The notes beneath the pieces are model-generated. The model saw nothing but the letters and a program-made list of their open reading frames with translations, was not told the origin of the DNA and searched no databases. Below are positions 1-11,278 of a DNA stretch of 64,000 nt, piece after piece. Source of the DNA: Sipunculus nudus (lineage: Eukaryota > Annelida > Sipuncula > Golfingiida > Sipunculidae); the NCBI GenBank assembly GCA_026874595.1, contig CM049320.1:30368714-30432713 (forward strand), in the 5' to 3' direction. How positions within the stretch are numbered: the first letter of the stretch is position 1; each line of letters begins with the position of its first letter. A program made the position numbers and the translations under genes.

Positions 1-174
1 GTCGCTTCACAGATGACGAAGGGAAAACGGTATGTTACTTCATAGTGGTGTCCCCATCCATATCCGTAGCGGAAACACATGATTCTTGTCGTGAAAAGGG
101 GTCATCTCTACTAGCCGTAGAGACGCTGAATGAGTTGCATTACTTGAAACAACTCGTCAGTGAAGCTGACCCCC
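1..174 (+). CDS. CTLD gene, penultimate exon
   Basis: Open in the frame starting at base 3 and ending with one base of a split codon before GTGAGT at 175. It carries the first half of the CTLD: the CYF strand, the helix with the first conserved Cys (SCREKG) and the second helix (ETLNELHYLKQLV). A possible acceptor CACAG ends at 12, which would make it a 162 bp phase 1-1 exon. The frame is also open to the window edge. Confidence 0.8.
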
Positions 175-1162
175 GTGAGTATTCAACTATGTGTTAGTTA
201 AGAATATTTTTATTTATTGAATTTGGGATAGAATCATAGACATGTTTTTACTAATATCTCATGATGAATCCTGCTACTAAATATATTTGAGACTCATTAT
301 CTCCACAACATCCTGTCCTTTGATTCTGATTGTTTTTAAACGAAAACGTATATATCAAGTGGCTAATGTGGCTCAGGGGTCGAGCACAGGACTCAAAGCC
401 GCCAGGTGTGAGGTTTTTCACGGTCGACCCGACCCAAAATAAGCGCTCTGCAGGCTAACTGGGAAGGTCGTGTCACAAACGAGTGCGTCTTTCGGGAAAG
501 ACCCTACAAGGTTGATGATTAAATAGGTACCGCAGATATAGTAGTCATCGGACCCGGTTAATTCTAGGATATAAAATTTGAGGAAGCCTGTGATATAGCC
601 CTTTCATTTAGTCCAAATCCGGGTGGAATACTGCAGATTCTATAATTAGTTAAGCTAGCAATATATATATATATACATTGCGGGTTTTTTTATTACCTTT
701 TTTGTATGTTTCGATAAAAATGTCAAATGATCAGGGAAAAGCATGAAAATTACATTTTTTTCTAAAAAGTTAAAGTCACATCATAACAAAGGAAAACCTA
801 TCAAAATTGTATTATTTTATTTTCTTAAAAGATGAAAATCAAATTTTTGATGCGGGGGTTAAAATTGACGCGGACTGTGTCTGAGAACCAGACTTTTTAT
901 ATTTTCGGCCTTCTCACTTGTAGTTTGCAAGCAGAACGCACATTGTGGTTATTGGCTCTCTGGCATGAAGGCTTTTGGGGGCTGGCATTGGCCCAATTTC
1001 ACGCCTGTAAGTTACGACAACTGGATCAACAACGACCCACGAGCTAATCGAATGCAGATGATGCTTGACAGATCTTGTCGTTTCCGTATGGTAAGACGCG
1101 GCGCACGTGCAAATGGGTATATCTGTGAGAAGCAATTGGAGAATGCACTATTGCTTTCCTGA
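1..1162 (+). CDS. C-type lectin-domain protein, last two exons (5' partial)
   Basis: C-type lectin domains (CTLDs) bind sugars or other ligands, usually outside the cell. Two exons join in phase: 1-174 and 924-1162 (TGA at 1160-1162). The first ends CCCC|GTGAGT with one leftover base; the second follows TTGTAG and starts with the two bases that complete a Leu codon. The joined frame has the family order: a Cys early (CYF), a Cys followed by a G..L block (CREKGSSLLAVE), YWLSGM, GGWHW, a DNWINNDP stretch at the usual ligand-loop position, then Cys and NGYICEK near the end. The classic calcium motifs EPN/QPD and WND are absent (NDP in place of the first), so sugar binding by the standard route is doubtful. 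The N-terminal part and any signal peptide lie before the window. The exon could instead begin at 13, after a CACAG. The family call is firm, the ligand unknown. Confidence 0.85.
358..640 (+). repeat. tRNA-derived SINE, copy 1
   Basis: The head reads TGTGGCTCAGGGGT-GAGCAC, an RNA polymerase III A-box like a tRNA. It is followed by CACGGTCG, AAGCGCTCTGCAGG, ACAAACGAGTGCG and a tail ending near ACTGCAGATTC. The same blocks in the same order recur at 10,938-11,278 (-), 18,748-19,055 (+), 48,148-48,455 (+) and 59,900-60,241 (-), which defines a family of about 300-350 bp. The copy sits in the CTLD intron. Confidence 0.75.
924..1162 (+). CDS. CTLD gene, last exon
   Basis: Follows an acceptor CTTGTAG. 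It codes the second half of the CTLD (CGYWLSGM, GGWHW, NWINNDP, final YICEK) and then a short tail to TGA at 1160-1162. A possible poly(A) signal AATAAA lies far downstream at 2332-2337. Confidence 0.85.
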
Positions 1163-3009
1163 GAAGACCAGAATAGAAATATGAGTTTCAACTGTAGTCG
1201 TAGAAGCTGGTTGTGATATTATGAACTAACCAGTGGTCTTAAAAACAGAACGCTTATAGCACGACAGGGGAACTGAAATGTTTATAGTACAACGCTCCAG
1301 TAGCTAACATCTTTAATAATTTTATCACAGGTACATACGTAACTAACATTAAGATTGTAAACTCTTGTGTACATCATATCAAAATCAAATGGTTATATTT
1401 TCACGTATTCGTTTTTAACAAAAAGTAGCTTTTATTTTTATGTGTTATTATTATGCACTTTTCGCGCAGATTTATTCGAACATTGGGCCACCAGTGATTA
1501 TTAATGGTTTTTATTAGCGTTTACTCTGTTTGCTTTGCTTAAGATATAAACTTTCTTGTAGACATTAATGCACATTGAAACAAAAAAAAATCAAGCAGGT
1601 TCCATATTTAAGAAACTAAAGTCAACATGCAAGATCTGTTGGAATCTGATCTTTCGATTTAATTATGTGCATTGTGTTTCTGATTTTTAACGTGCTGGCC
1701 TTTTTCCAATCAATTAAACTTTTGATTTACATTTAGTATGTCATAGTTTCCATTATCTAAATGTCATTATTACATGTGATATTAATATTACATAAACTGT
1801 TTAAAATTACAAATCTTATAACCCCTAATAAGCAGTACTGTGAATAATTGTTACCTAGATTCAGTGATCGGGTATAATCAAAATGACCACACATTGAAAC
1901 TATGCGATTTTATAACCTTATAACCTTATAAGAACCTTCTTTGATAGAAATCAGGTGGCCAGAACATATTATGTAATCACTGTGAATCGCGGGATTTTAA
2001 AATTACCAATATAACGGAATGTATCTCTTTGTCCTGTATGATATGAGTTTATAACATTACACTTGATGTGTCAGGAAAATGAGCTTTGAAATATCAATTT
2101 GTACTTGGAAACCCCAAAAAACAGTATTGTAAAAAATTGTTACCTAGATTGAGTCATCAGTATAATCAAAATGACCATACATTGAAACTATGCGATTTGT
2201 TATGTGTCAAGAAAAATGAGCTACGAAATATCAATTTGTATGTAATACGTATTCGTCTTAATGGTATAATGCAGACATTTCATGAAGAAGTCATTTCAGG
2301 GTATCATTCTAAGTCAGGTTTATAAGTTGTCAATAAAACAGGTTTCAACTTCCATTGAATTGTTAGGATCCAAACTGCACCGGTCTTTTACCTATTTTGC
2401 TACACACCCATTTGTGTGGTTCTTTATACGATATTGTTTTCAATCAAACTAATTTGTTTGGTATTACCTGCGGGTAAAATAAATTTATTAACTTATTTAC
2501 TATGGTAACACTGGACTCCATAATATTCTACTCTTAAGGCCAGAGTGAACCTGTGATACTTTGACAAAATGTCTGTTAAGGAATAAGAAAAATTACTTAT
2601 AGGTTGGATCAGTGATGACTCAAAATTTTTTTTGTAAAATATAAAACATATTATAATTCAAAGATTTTAATATACCGAAGGGAACTTCGAAACCTTCTTA
2701 TTAAGTGTTCAATATTATGTCTTTTACATACCCAGGCAAGCTAATTGTTTTCTGTCAGATGTGCAATTTCTAAGAGCCAAAATTTCGGCAACCGTGTAAA
2801 AGTTGTGAAGCCTTTTATCTACACTCAGTTTACATTGTCTTTCATCTAAATATTTTATGTACACAGATTTGCAGAAACAAAAAAGATAAGGGGAGGGCAA
2901 ACTTCTCTTAGGGGACCACACAAAACGTCAGCAAGGTCTCTTATAGTCTTTTTTAGATGTGGCTAATAAACTAATTAACGCATATTTATTCGTCAAATAA
3001 ATAAAACAT
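1163..3009. other. Gene-poor stretch after the CTLD gene
   Basis: AT-rich, with no supported exon. It contains an imperfect direct duplication (1815-2245, listed separately). An AATAAA at 2332-2337 could serve the CTLD transcript. Short open frames here show no splice context or recognisable motif. Confidence 0.5.
1815..2245 (+). repeat. Imperfect tandem repeat
   Basis: The block TTGTTACCTAGATT followed by TATAATCAAAATGACCA and CATTGAAACTATGCGATTT occurs at about 1848-1913 and again at about 2139-2198. The block GTGTCA-GAAAA-TGAGCT with AAATATCAATTTGTA occurs at about 2069 and again at about 2205. Together they show an imperfect duplication of a few hundred bases. Confidence 0.7.
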
Positions 3010-3760
3010 GTAACATGTAAATGACACACGTCAAACACATGTTTTCTCCTCCAGTATGGACTAATGTTTTTCACTGTAAACTTCTTTACACTACACCCCT
3101 TCCAAGATCTTATATTTGTCACTTTACACTTTTTTTGACCTCCACCATGTTCTTATGTTTGTTACATTACACACGTTTTCACCTCCACTATGATCTTATG
3201 TTTGTATCGTTGTACATGTTTTCTCCTCCAGCATGGACTAATGTTTGTCAAGTAAACTTCTTTACACCTCTAACAAGGTCTTATATTTGTCACTTTACAC
3301 ATGTTTTCACCTTCACTATGATTTTTTATTTGTAACTTTATACATGTTTTCTACCCCTACATGGACTTATGTCTGAAACTTAATTCATGTTCTGACCTCC
3401 ACCATTATCTTATGCTTGTCACTTTATACTTGTGTTCACCTCCATCATGATCTTATGTTTGTCACATTACACACGTTTTCACCTCCACCATGATCTTATG
3501 TTTGTCACTTTACAATTGATTTCACCTCCACCATGATCTAATGTTTGTCACGTTACACATGTTTCCAACTCCACCATGATCGTATGTCATAACCGTATAT
3601 CTGTCCCTGTATACTTGTTTACACATCCACAATTGTCTTGTGCTTGTCACTGTATACCTTTTTACATCTCACCTCTGATCTAATGCTTCGACCGTACACT
3701 TGTTTACACCTCCACCATGGACTTATGCTGACCACTGTATACATGTTTCTACATTATATT
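3010..3760 (+). repeat. Minisatellite, ~46 bp period
   Basis: About sixteen degenerate copies of a unit like CACCTCCACCATGATCTTAT followed by GTTTGTCACTTTACACATGT. The units vary by substitution and small indels. Frame breaks show it is not coding. Confidence 0.85.
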
Positions 3761-4764
3761 TACGATTTTTCACACGCAAGCCGACATTTGTAATGGAGAG
3801 TGGCGACTGGTCACGATATAGTTGCTTTCCTTCTTGTGTTTACTGTCAATTATTAGGTATGATTTAAACATAAATGCTTATTCAACACCCGGGAGTTGAA
3901 ACATTGCGGTTTTACTTGATGTTATAAATGTTTCTATATTAAAAAATGAAAACCAATCCACACTACAGTCCATAGATAGGTCTGTGTAAAGTACGGGAGA
4001 CTTATTCATGCTACAGTCTGGTGATCTTTGGACAATTTGGATTTATCAATGTTTAACAATAAACATAGAAATGGCCACAAAAAGATAACTATGTTTCTTA
4101 ATTTAAAAGGACAAAACAGCCCCCGTGTCAAGATCGCTTGGTTCTTATGATGATTTACCCTTTAGAATCATACGATATCAGCGGTTGAGGTAATGCGGGG
4201 TCATCTTGCACTACCTATGTCCGTTGCTTTTTTCAATGGTGTTTATAAAATGCATTAATGCTAGCCCCTTTTTACCTCGGAGGCACGTCTGATAAATCAA
4301 GCGATTATATAACAGCATAAGAAGACTCTCCTGTGTTTGGACGTCATTTAATTACTTCAAAAATAAATATGAATGAAAGGTCTTACTAAGTAATAGTGAC
4401 GAAGTAAGCTGATGTGAGATGATGTCACAAAAACGTATTAGATGATATTAGTACATCACACTTTTCTTATCTCACACATAGGTCCCTGTACTGTGTGAAT
4501 AGACATATATGGCCACTTGTAATAACGCTATTGTATCTTAAAATAGATAATAACTGTCCAGGAGTTGCAAATAAATATATTCATTTCTTACTGATTTAAA
4601 CCATCATTAATTGGCATGTTACCTCGTAAGTTAATTTATAGTGCCAAACAAAATAGATTTGAAAGACATATCGCGGAAAATTATCATGTATGCATAAGCA
4701 TCAATCATACGCCAAAGTGCTACCTAGAATGTATCTATGCATGATCTGAATCCTCTCTGCTAAG

Positions 4765-4828
<64 letters not shown>

Positions 4829-6930
4829 CCATGTCACAAATGCCAAGTACTAATGCATAGCTACATGTACCAGTTTAGTGAAAGGTATACCTTCCACACT
4901 GCAGATTTATAATTGACGTCCTATTAAAAGCAACTGAGGATAAGCAAAAACATCTTTAATCTTTGAAATGTGTGTAATGAATGGAAAAAAATCATTATAC
5001 ATCATTAGACATTTAGGTTATCATATGGTATTACTTTAACTTATATTTTCAGTCAGTCCCATGCTATTGAAAAGAAAGAAAAAGGTAAAGATCTGTATTT
5101 TTGAGGTTTGCATGCAGTTTGGATGTTGTTCGTCCTGCATCATTTTAAAAGGCAAGTTTCTGTATCCAGGAGACCAATGCCACAAGCAGGATTATTCTTG
5201 GGCCAGCAGCTGTTCGTACATCCTTCGATAGAATTTCAACGAATCTGTTTCAACGAAACCTAGTGAAGATCAAAATCCGCGGCTGTTGAGCAAAAAAAAA
5301 ATTTGTTATTCTGTCACAGACAATCCTACTATTCTACAGGTAGTGATACTATACAATGGAAACCTAAAAAAATACGACCACCAACGGGTACTTGATAAAA
5401 TGGTTGCATTATCAAGGTGGTCGTCTAAGAGAGGTCTGATATAAAGAGCAACAGAGTGTGGACTGCGGAAAAGGGATCGTTATTTTGAGGTGGTTAGTAA
5501 ACCGAGGTGTTTGTTAGGCGAGGTTTTACTGAAGTTCAAAATATGCCAATATTATCAAAGGTTAGATGTGATTCATGCCATGCCAACAGAAACAAAATTG
5601 AGAATTTAAAAATTGTGAATATTTTGAGTAAAATTTATTTTATTCTTAATAACCAATTAATTAAAGTAGTGTTGTAAATAGGCATCTTGCAGTTTATGTG
5701 AAATATTATGACTTAAATGCTATTGCCTTATGGTGTTACTTTAATAAATGTTTAGATATGTTAGGAAAAACTAAGCTTAATCTTAAAAAGGTAAAAAACA
5801 GGAAAACCAGGTAAATGTTTTGAAAATTGGTTTATTAAGCTGCGAAATAACTCGTCAAATAAACTCATACGGCAGATTTGACCAAGATGAAGAATGTAGC
5901 TCATTGAATATTAAACACGGCAAAAGATGCCTTTTTTAAGTAAATGGTAAATAGACATACACGTTAATATATGTGAAGGATACCTCCAAAGCCTCAAAAC
6001 ATTTTCAATTGTATAATCGAAAAAAGTGAGAGGTATAGCAGCATGATAAAAGGAACCAGAATGCGATTACATCAGATGACATTCTCACCTGAGCCCTCTA
6101 TGCCTACTGGCCATAAATTAAAACGTGAAGAAGAGACGAATATGAAAAAGATAATCACAGATTTTGCTTCCATGCTCATCAAATTGTTGGGAGTTCATGC
6201 ACTTGTACTTTTTGCACTAACCTAATGCTAGATAGGGGAAAATTGATTTTGAATTAGTCCAATAACTATAACTTATTGTGTTTGATATTCATGTTGACCT
6301 GGCAGATTGATATTTTAAAAGACATTCGCAGCTTATATATTTGTCGAAGCTGCCAATTTATTTTTCTAAATAAATGCACCGATATTTTTCCAGCAGGTGT
6401 CAGAGTGTTAAATAGACAAATCGATAATTTACAATTAATTTACAAATAAATGTCTGTTTCTTTTAATTTCTAACTTTGTTGAAGGGAACTTATCTACTTG
6501 ACACCCTTTCTGTTGATGCACGGTATATTGCTCTATCTCATGAATCCAAATCATGTTTCATCCGAACCCACCTTATGTATCTGTCAACGTCTCATTGTCT
6601 CTAACGTTGGACTAAACGCCATCACTCTAAAAGCTGGAGACACATTTCGTGCATTAGATTGAAACGCCTGTTTGTCCCATTTTTTAAACACGTCACAATA
6701 TGTTCAACACTTTTCACTGTGAAATGTGTTTCAAATAGCTGTAAACATATTTCAAATTCAACTAAAACATGTTTTGCTTATACACGCATTCCATAGCTTT
6801 TTCCTGCCAAACGGTAATGTTACTTGAAACACGTTTATATCTACATGTTCGGTATTGACACGATTTCAAAACACCTCTGAACACGTTTAAATACTTTTTA
6901 ACCTATTTCAACTTGAAACTTCTTTATATC
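3761..6930. other. Gene-poor stretch with a microsatellite and a MITE
   Basis: No supported gene. Contents are a (TA)n run at about 4771-4827 and a Tigger-like inverted-repeat element at about 5354-5532. The 6043-6225 open frame has no splice context or family resemblance. Around 6640-6800 the DNA repeats words such as GAAACGCCT-TTTGTCCCA, which are also seen at 8333, just past the piggyBac element. Confidence 0.5.
5354..5532. mobile_element. Tigger/pogo-like MITE (tentative)
   Basis: The left end reads CAATGGAAACCT, and the right end GGCGAGGTTTTACTG reads CAGTAAAACCTCGCC on the other strand. These resemble the CAGT..AACCTCG inverted termini of Tigger/pogo DNA elements. The length (~180 bp) fits a non-autonomous copy. 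The target duplication is not clear. Confidence 0.4.
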
Positions 6931-8331
6931 TTAACCTTCGTCAGTACACCTGGGGTATTTGGACCCCAGGGGTGTATTTCATGCGATATTTTTTTATTGA
7001 TCAGTTGTTGTCTTTTCTCTTTTTAGGTATATGTCAGGTATATTGATGTCGTTATTACGTTTAAAGATTGTGTGGTTCCATTGAACCATAGGATCTGTAT
7101 TTAAAATATTCTCTTGGGGTCCAAGTGGACCCCAGTCGGAAACAGTGCACAACATAATAATATTGTTTAATGTTTATCTCTTATATTCAAAAATGCTACC
7201 TCTCTGACCCCGTTAGGCACTTAGGGATATAATATTGCGCATTTATTTCATATTTCTAATAAAACAGTTAGAAATCAGTCAAGCTACATCATATTCAAGG
7301 CGATGAGTATAATTCATGAGCGCTACTTTGACCCTACAAATGGTGAATTATCTGATTTGGGCAAGATGATGGCGATGATCATAATGATTGTCCTGAAATT
7401 ACTTCTGAAGATACTTTTGATTGTCCTGATGTCAGATCATAAGATACTTCTGATTGTCCTGCAGTCCTTGTGTCAGACCTTTATGATGGCCATCTACACT
7501 AACGTTTGCAAAATATCTGGGCAATTCAGAAATATGTGAAATCAGCATTTATAGATCTTATCCTGCTTGATTTTCACCAACACGCTGTCAAGGGAACTTC
7601 AGCAACAAAAACGCATTGCTACCCCTGTCCCAGACCAGACAGACAGACAGAAAATTTGCCAATGCTGCACCATCTGTGACATTCATGCCTGCGCAGATCA
7701 CTCTATCCTCAGCATACAATGCGATGAATGTCCGTGAGGCTACAAATATATAAGACTGGAAGACTGGTTTTATTTTTCATTTCCTTTGAGACTTTTGATG
7801 AATTTCTTAATTACAAATATAAATAAGAATTGCAGTTCATTCCTATTTTAATTTCAGATGGTCAAATAAAATTATGCCTTTGCTTGTTTTGAAATCAACT
7901 TCTTTGAAGTTGCAGTGTGTGGGGTCCAATTAGACCCCAATACCATTTTTTATAATTCCAAGTCAAAATCTCTGGACTTTGTTTTTTATCTGGATATATT
8001 GTGTGTTATTTTATATGGCACCACTTAAATTTTCAATAAAAAATATTACTGATATGCTAGCCTGAACAAACTGAGAGAAAACACGGCCAATGAAGAAAAC
8101 ATTTTGTAATTCTTGGAAAATATGGTATTGATACCTTTATTTTAAGTATTTTCTATCATATGTTGTATTTACTGTTCTACAGTTGTCCAAAAGCCTATAT
8201 TAACCATGGAATAATCAAATAACGATGATATTTATGTAGTATACATTGAATATGCATCAATTATTACTGGGGTTCAGATGGACCCAAGGTGTACGGATTG
8301 ATGTTTTTCGACGTATCCTTATGAAGGTTAA
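6931..8331. mobile_element. piggyBac-type DNA transposon, internally deleted
   Basis: The 1401 bp element is bounded by TTAA at 6931-6934 and 8328-8331, the target site of piggyBac elements. The ends are inverted repeats: the left reads TTAACCTTCGTCAGTACACC and the right, on the other strand, begins TTAACCTTCAT and later has GTACACC. Inverted GGGGTCC/GGACCCC words lie just inside both ends and again at about 7116 and 7920. Inside is a fragment with acidic runs (about 7360-7440, DDGDD type) and a Cys-rich C-terminal remnant (7651-7737), but far too little for a ~550-600 aa transposase. It looks like a relic moved in trans. Confidence 0.75.
7651..7737 (+). pseudogene. Remnant Cys-rich C-terminus of a piggyBac transposase
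   Basis: The frame starting at 7651 runs to TGA at 7735-7737. In about 28 residues it has seven Cys and two His (spacing like CQCC..C..H..C..H..C..C). piggyBac transposases end in a Cys/His zinc-binding domain, and this fragment sits inside TTAA-bounded ends, so the match is sensible. The catalytic core is missing. Confidence 0.5.
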
Positions 8332-10937
8332 AACGCCTTTTTGTCCCAATTTTCAACCACGTTTTTAATGGTAAAACATGTTTTACCATTATACTAGTTG
8401 CTTTGTATTCAGATTTAACTGAACACAAGGAGAAGGAGAAACATTACTTGTTGTACTTTGATTTAAATGTTTCTTGAATTTATCTAGATCTTGTTCTAGG
8501 AGTATACTACTTTGCGATGACAAACATAAGGAATAATTCGAAGTTACGAAGATATGATTTATTGAGATCTTAAACTTTGAATTTTATTATCAAACATAAT
8601 CAAAACAATATACAATCACAGTTACTTTTAATCTTCTGTAGCCTCTTTTACTTCACCTGCAACACCACACTCCCTTGGATAAGAAATAAAAACTTTAAGG
8701 CAGCAACACTATTTGAAACCCTAAATTCAGTATCTAAATTCAATTAAAAAGTGGTTTATATGCATATAAGACCCCATACAGTATATATTACTTTAAACTT
8801 AATACAAGGATCTTTCTGAATGATCATATTTTTTTTTTATTTTCGTTCATTTTCACATGATTTTGACACATTAAAAAAGTTAAATTTTTAAAATGAACAC
8901 TATTTTTAAGCCTCCCAGTGACAGCAATCCCCTTTTAATGAACTAATATTAAACTACATGACAATATCTCAGTGTTTTTTTTTTTCTCTATCACGATTCT
9001 ATCTACCCAGAAACTGAAATTTTAAGTTTTATTCAACAAATTATAGAATTAAAATTTTAATTTTAGTTTCTGAGTAGATAGAATCACGGTGGAGAAATAA
9101 AAAAAACTGAAAGTTTAATATGGAAGGTGCTAATATATATTAATTATAACAGGTATGAATTTAAATCTTTTCATCTTATAATGTTAACCAATCACATTCA
9201 ACAGAATATATCTTTATACAGAAATGAGTAGATCAGCAGGAATACAATGGTATCACGGTTCAGTGAATTGGGAGAAACTGCCTGTCTTTTGTCACATGAA
9301 ATGGGTTAAAATCATAATGGCATGAGAAATCATAATTACTATACCACTGTTTTATATATGGTTTGAGAAAATTTTGCCAAGATTTATTTTTGTCTTTTCA
9401 GTATATTGAATGAACTAGAAATTTAGAATAATTCCTTTTATTGCAATTTTGAATAGATGGGTAATCTCATGTTAAATACAGAAAAGTTTTGTACAATTCC
9501 TATGGCATCAAAGGAATAGAAACTAACCCTAAAGGGGGTTTCATGATGCTATTAAGGTAAATCAATTAAACTTTAATGCAAACTAAATTATTTACAATAT
9601 ATCAATACAACTCAATAGTGGAGACTACAGACTTATGGTTGTGTATATAATATGGGTATTACGAATACATATAAATACCCAGAATAAGTTGTTTATCTTA
9701 TTTTTTTGCACAATGACAGGTACTTGTACTTAAGTACAGACTATGTGGAATTTAAAATCTGTAGTTCAAACAGTATAAAAAACGCAAGCATACGGACGGA
9801 CGACGGACGCAGGGTCATCGCTAGTGCTCAGTTGACATATACTTAGTTATAAACAGCTAAAAAAAAAACAATAATATACATGATTTTTCTTCAAATGTTT
9901 GCCATGCACGTATTCATTATTTCGTGCATTATCAATTTTTCAATGGTTATGACTAAGTGATAATAGATGTGTTTGGAGTGAACAGCGGTAATTAACCTTC
10001 CATTCTGTATGCAGCTTCTTCCATTTTGAATATGCGTTGAGTCCTGATACGACTTCGTCCACTGACCATTCCTTCTTTCCTTCCATATCCAATCACAGGT
10101 AGTTTCCTTCTGTCCTAGCTTGTCCTTTCATCCGACCCGTTAACCGCACGTTTCCGTCATTAAGTGTCCGTTAAAACACCAAAAAACCCACCTGTTATAT
10201 CTTGACTAGGGGCGAAACATGTTTAAAATGTGTGTCAAACATGTTGAACCGTCTCATGATTAAAAAAAATAAATAAAACTGCTGTACCACATGTTTTAAA
10301 AATTTCCCTATCTAAAACATATTATAAAGTGAGACATGTCGCATCTACTTTGAAATGGCAACTCATCCCCACTTTTTGCAGTGATAGGAATAAGAGTCAT
10401 TTTGTATTACAAACTCGGTTTCCTGGATAGGAAGACCGTCTTCAAATAAGGATATTTTATCCATGTAACACTAGATGTCACGATCTGTTGCTTTAAGTAA
10501 AACTTTTGATTGTTATGAAAGCAAATGAAAGCTTTTTATTTTATTATTATTTACTCCATCCTTTATTTTTCTACTGCATGGGGCGCTGTTTACTTAAAAA
10601 TGAAGCCTGAAAACTGAATTTAAGAACGTTTATCCGATATTTTACCAACATATCGAGTTGTTGATCTGATAGTCAGCTGGCATTATTAGTACCTGTAAAT
10701 ATGTGCGCCCTTCCCATTAAACTGGATTATTAGTCCTGATGAAATTATACGTAATTAAAAACTCGGATACCTCCACATACACAAAAAAATGTAAATCATA
10801 GTTTCAATAAAATGATAGGCTAAACTTACCGGATAAATAATTCAAAATGTTATTTTATCGACACGGTTAACTCTCAAGGTTTTTTTTTTTATTTTTGCGG
10901 GGTAACCGCCTTCTTTTTATTGGTAACTTAACAAAGT
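8332..10937. other. Gene-poor AT-rich stretch
   Basis: No supported gene. It holds a long hairpin (8970-9112) and, at about 9787-9840, a short relic (CGGACGGACGACGGACGCAGG, then GCTCAGTTGAC) like the end of the ~340 bp-monomer element at 30.2 kb. At 10,120-10,330 there is AAACATGT/ACATGTTT-rich DNA. Confidence 0.45.
8970..9112. repeat. Long imperfect hairpin
   Basis: The left arm runs about 8970-9028 (CTATCACGATTCTATCTACC, then AGAAACTGAAATTTTA). The right arm runs about 9053-9112 (TAAAATT, TAGTTTCTGAGTAGATAGAA, TCACGGTGGAGA). The arms are near-complementary around a ~25 bp loop. It may be a palindromic MITE. Confidence 0.7.
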
Positions 10938-11278
10938 ATGTGTAGATCTGCAGAATTCCATTTCGGTTTTTGGACTACATGACAGGGTAATATCAAACGC
11001 TCTCATTTTGAATCCTAGTGTTAACCAGGCCCAGGGACTACTGTGTCCGAGTGCGTATTCATACCCAGCTGGTTCATACGACCAAGGAACCCCCGAAAGG
11101 CGCACTCGTTTGTGAATGAAACACAGCCGTGGAACACGACCTTCCCGTTAAGTCTGCAGAACGCTCATCCTGGGTGATGGCCGACCGTGAAAAATTTCAC
11201 CGCCTCGACTGAAACTCGAACTCACGATCCCCCGCCTTTAAATCTTGTGCTCTACCCCTGAGCCACAGAAGCCGGTTA
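10938..11278 (-). repeat. tRNA-derived SINE, copy 2 (best-preserved)
   Basis: On the - strand it begins CCGGCTTCTGTGGCTCAGGG with GTAGAGCAC (A-box), then GAGTTCGAG (B-box). These are followed by the family body (TTTTTCACGGTCGGCC, ATGAGCGTTCTGCAGAC, CACAAACGAGTGCG) and the tail AATGGAATTCTGCAGATC. At ~340 bp it is the clearest full-length copy here. Confidence 0.85.
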
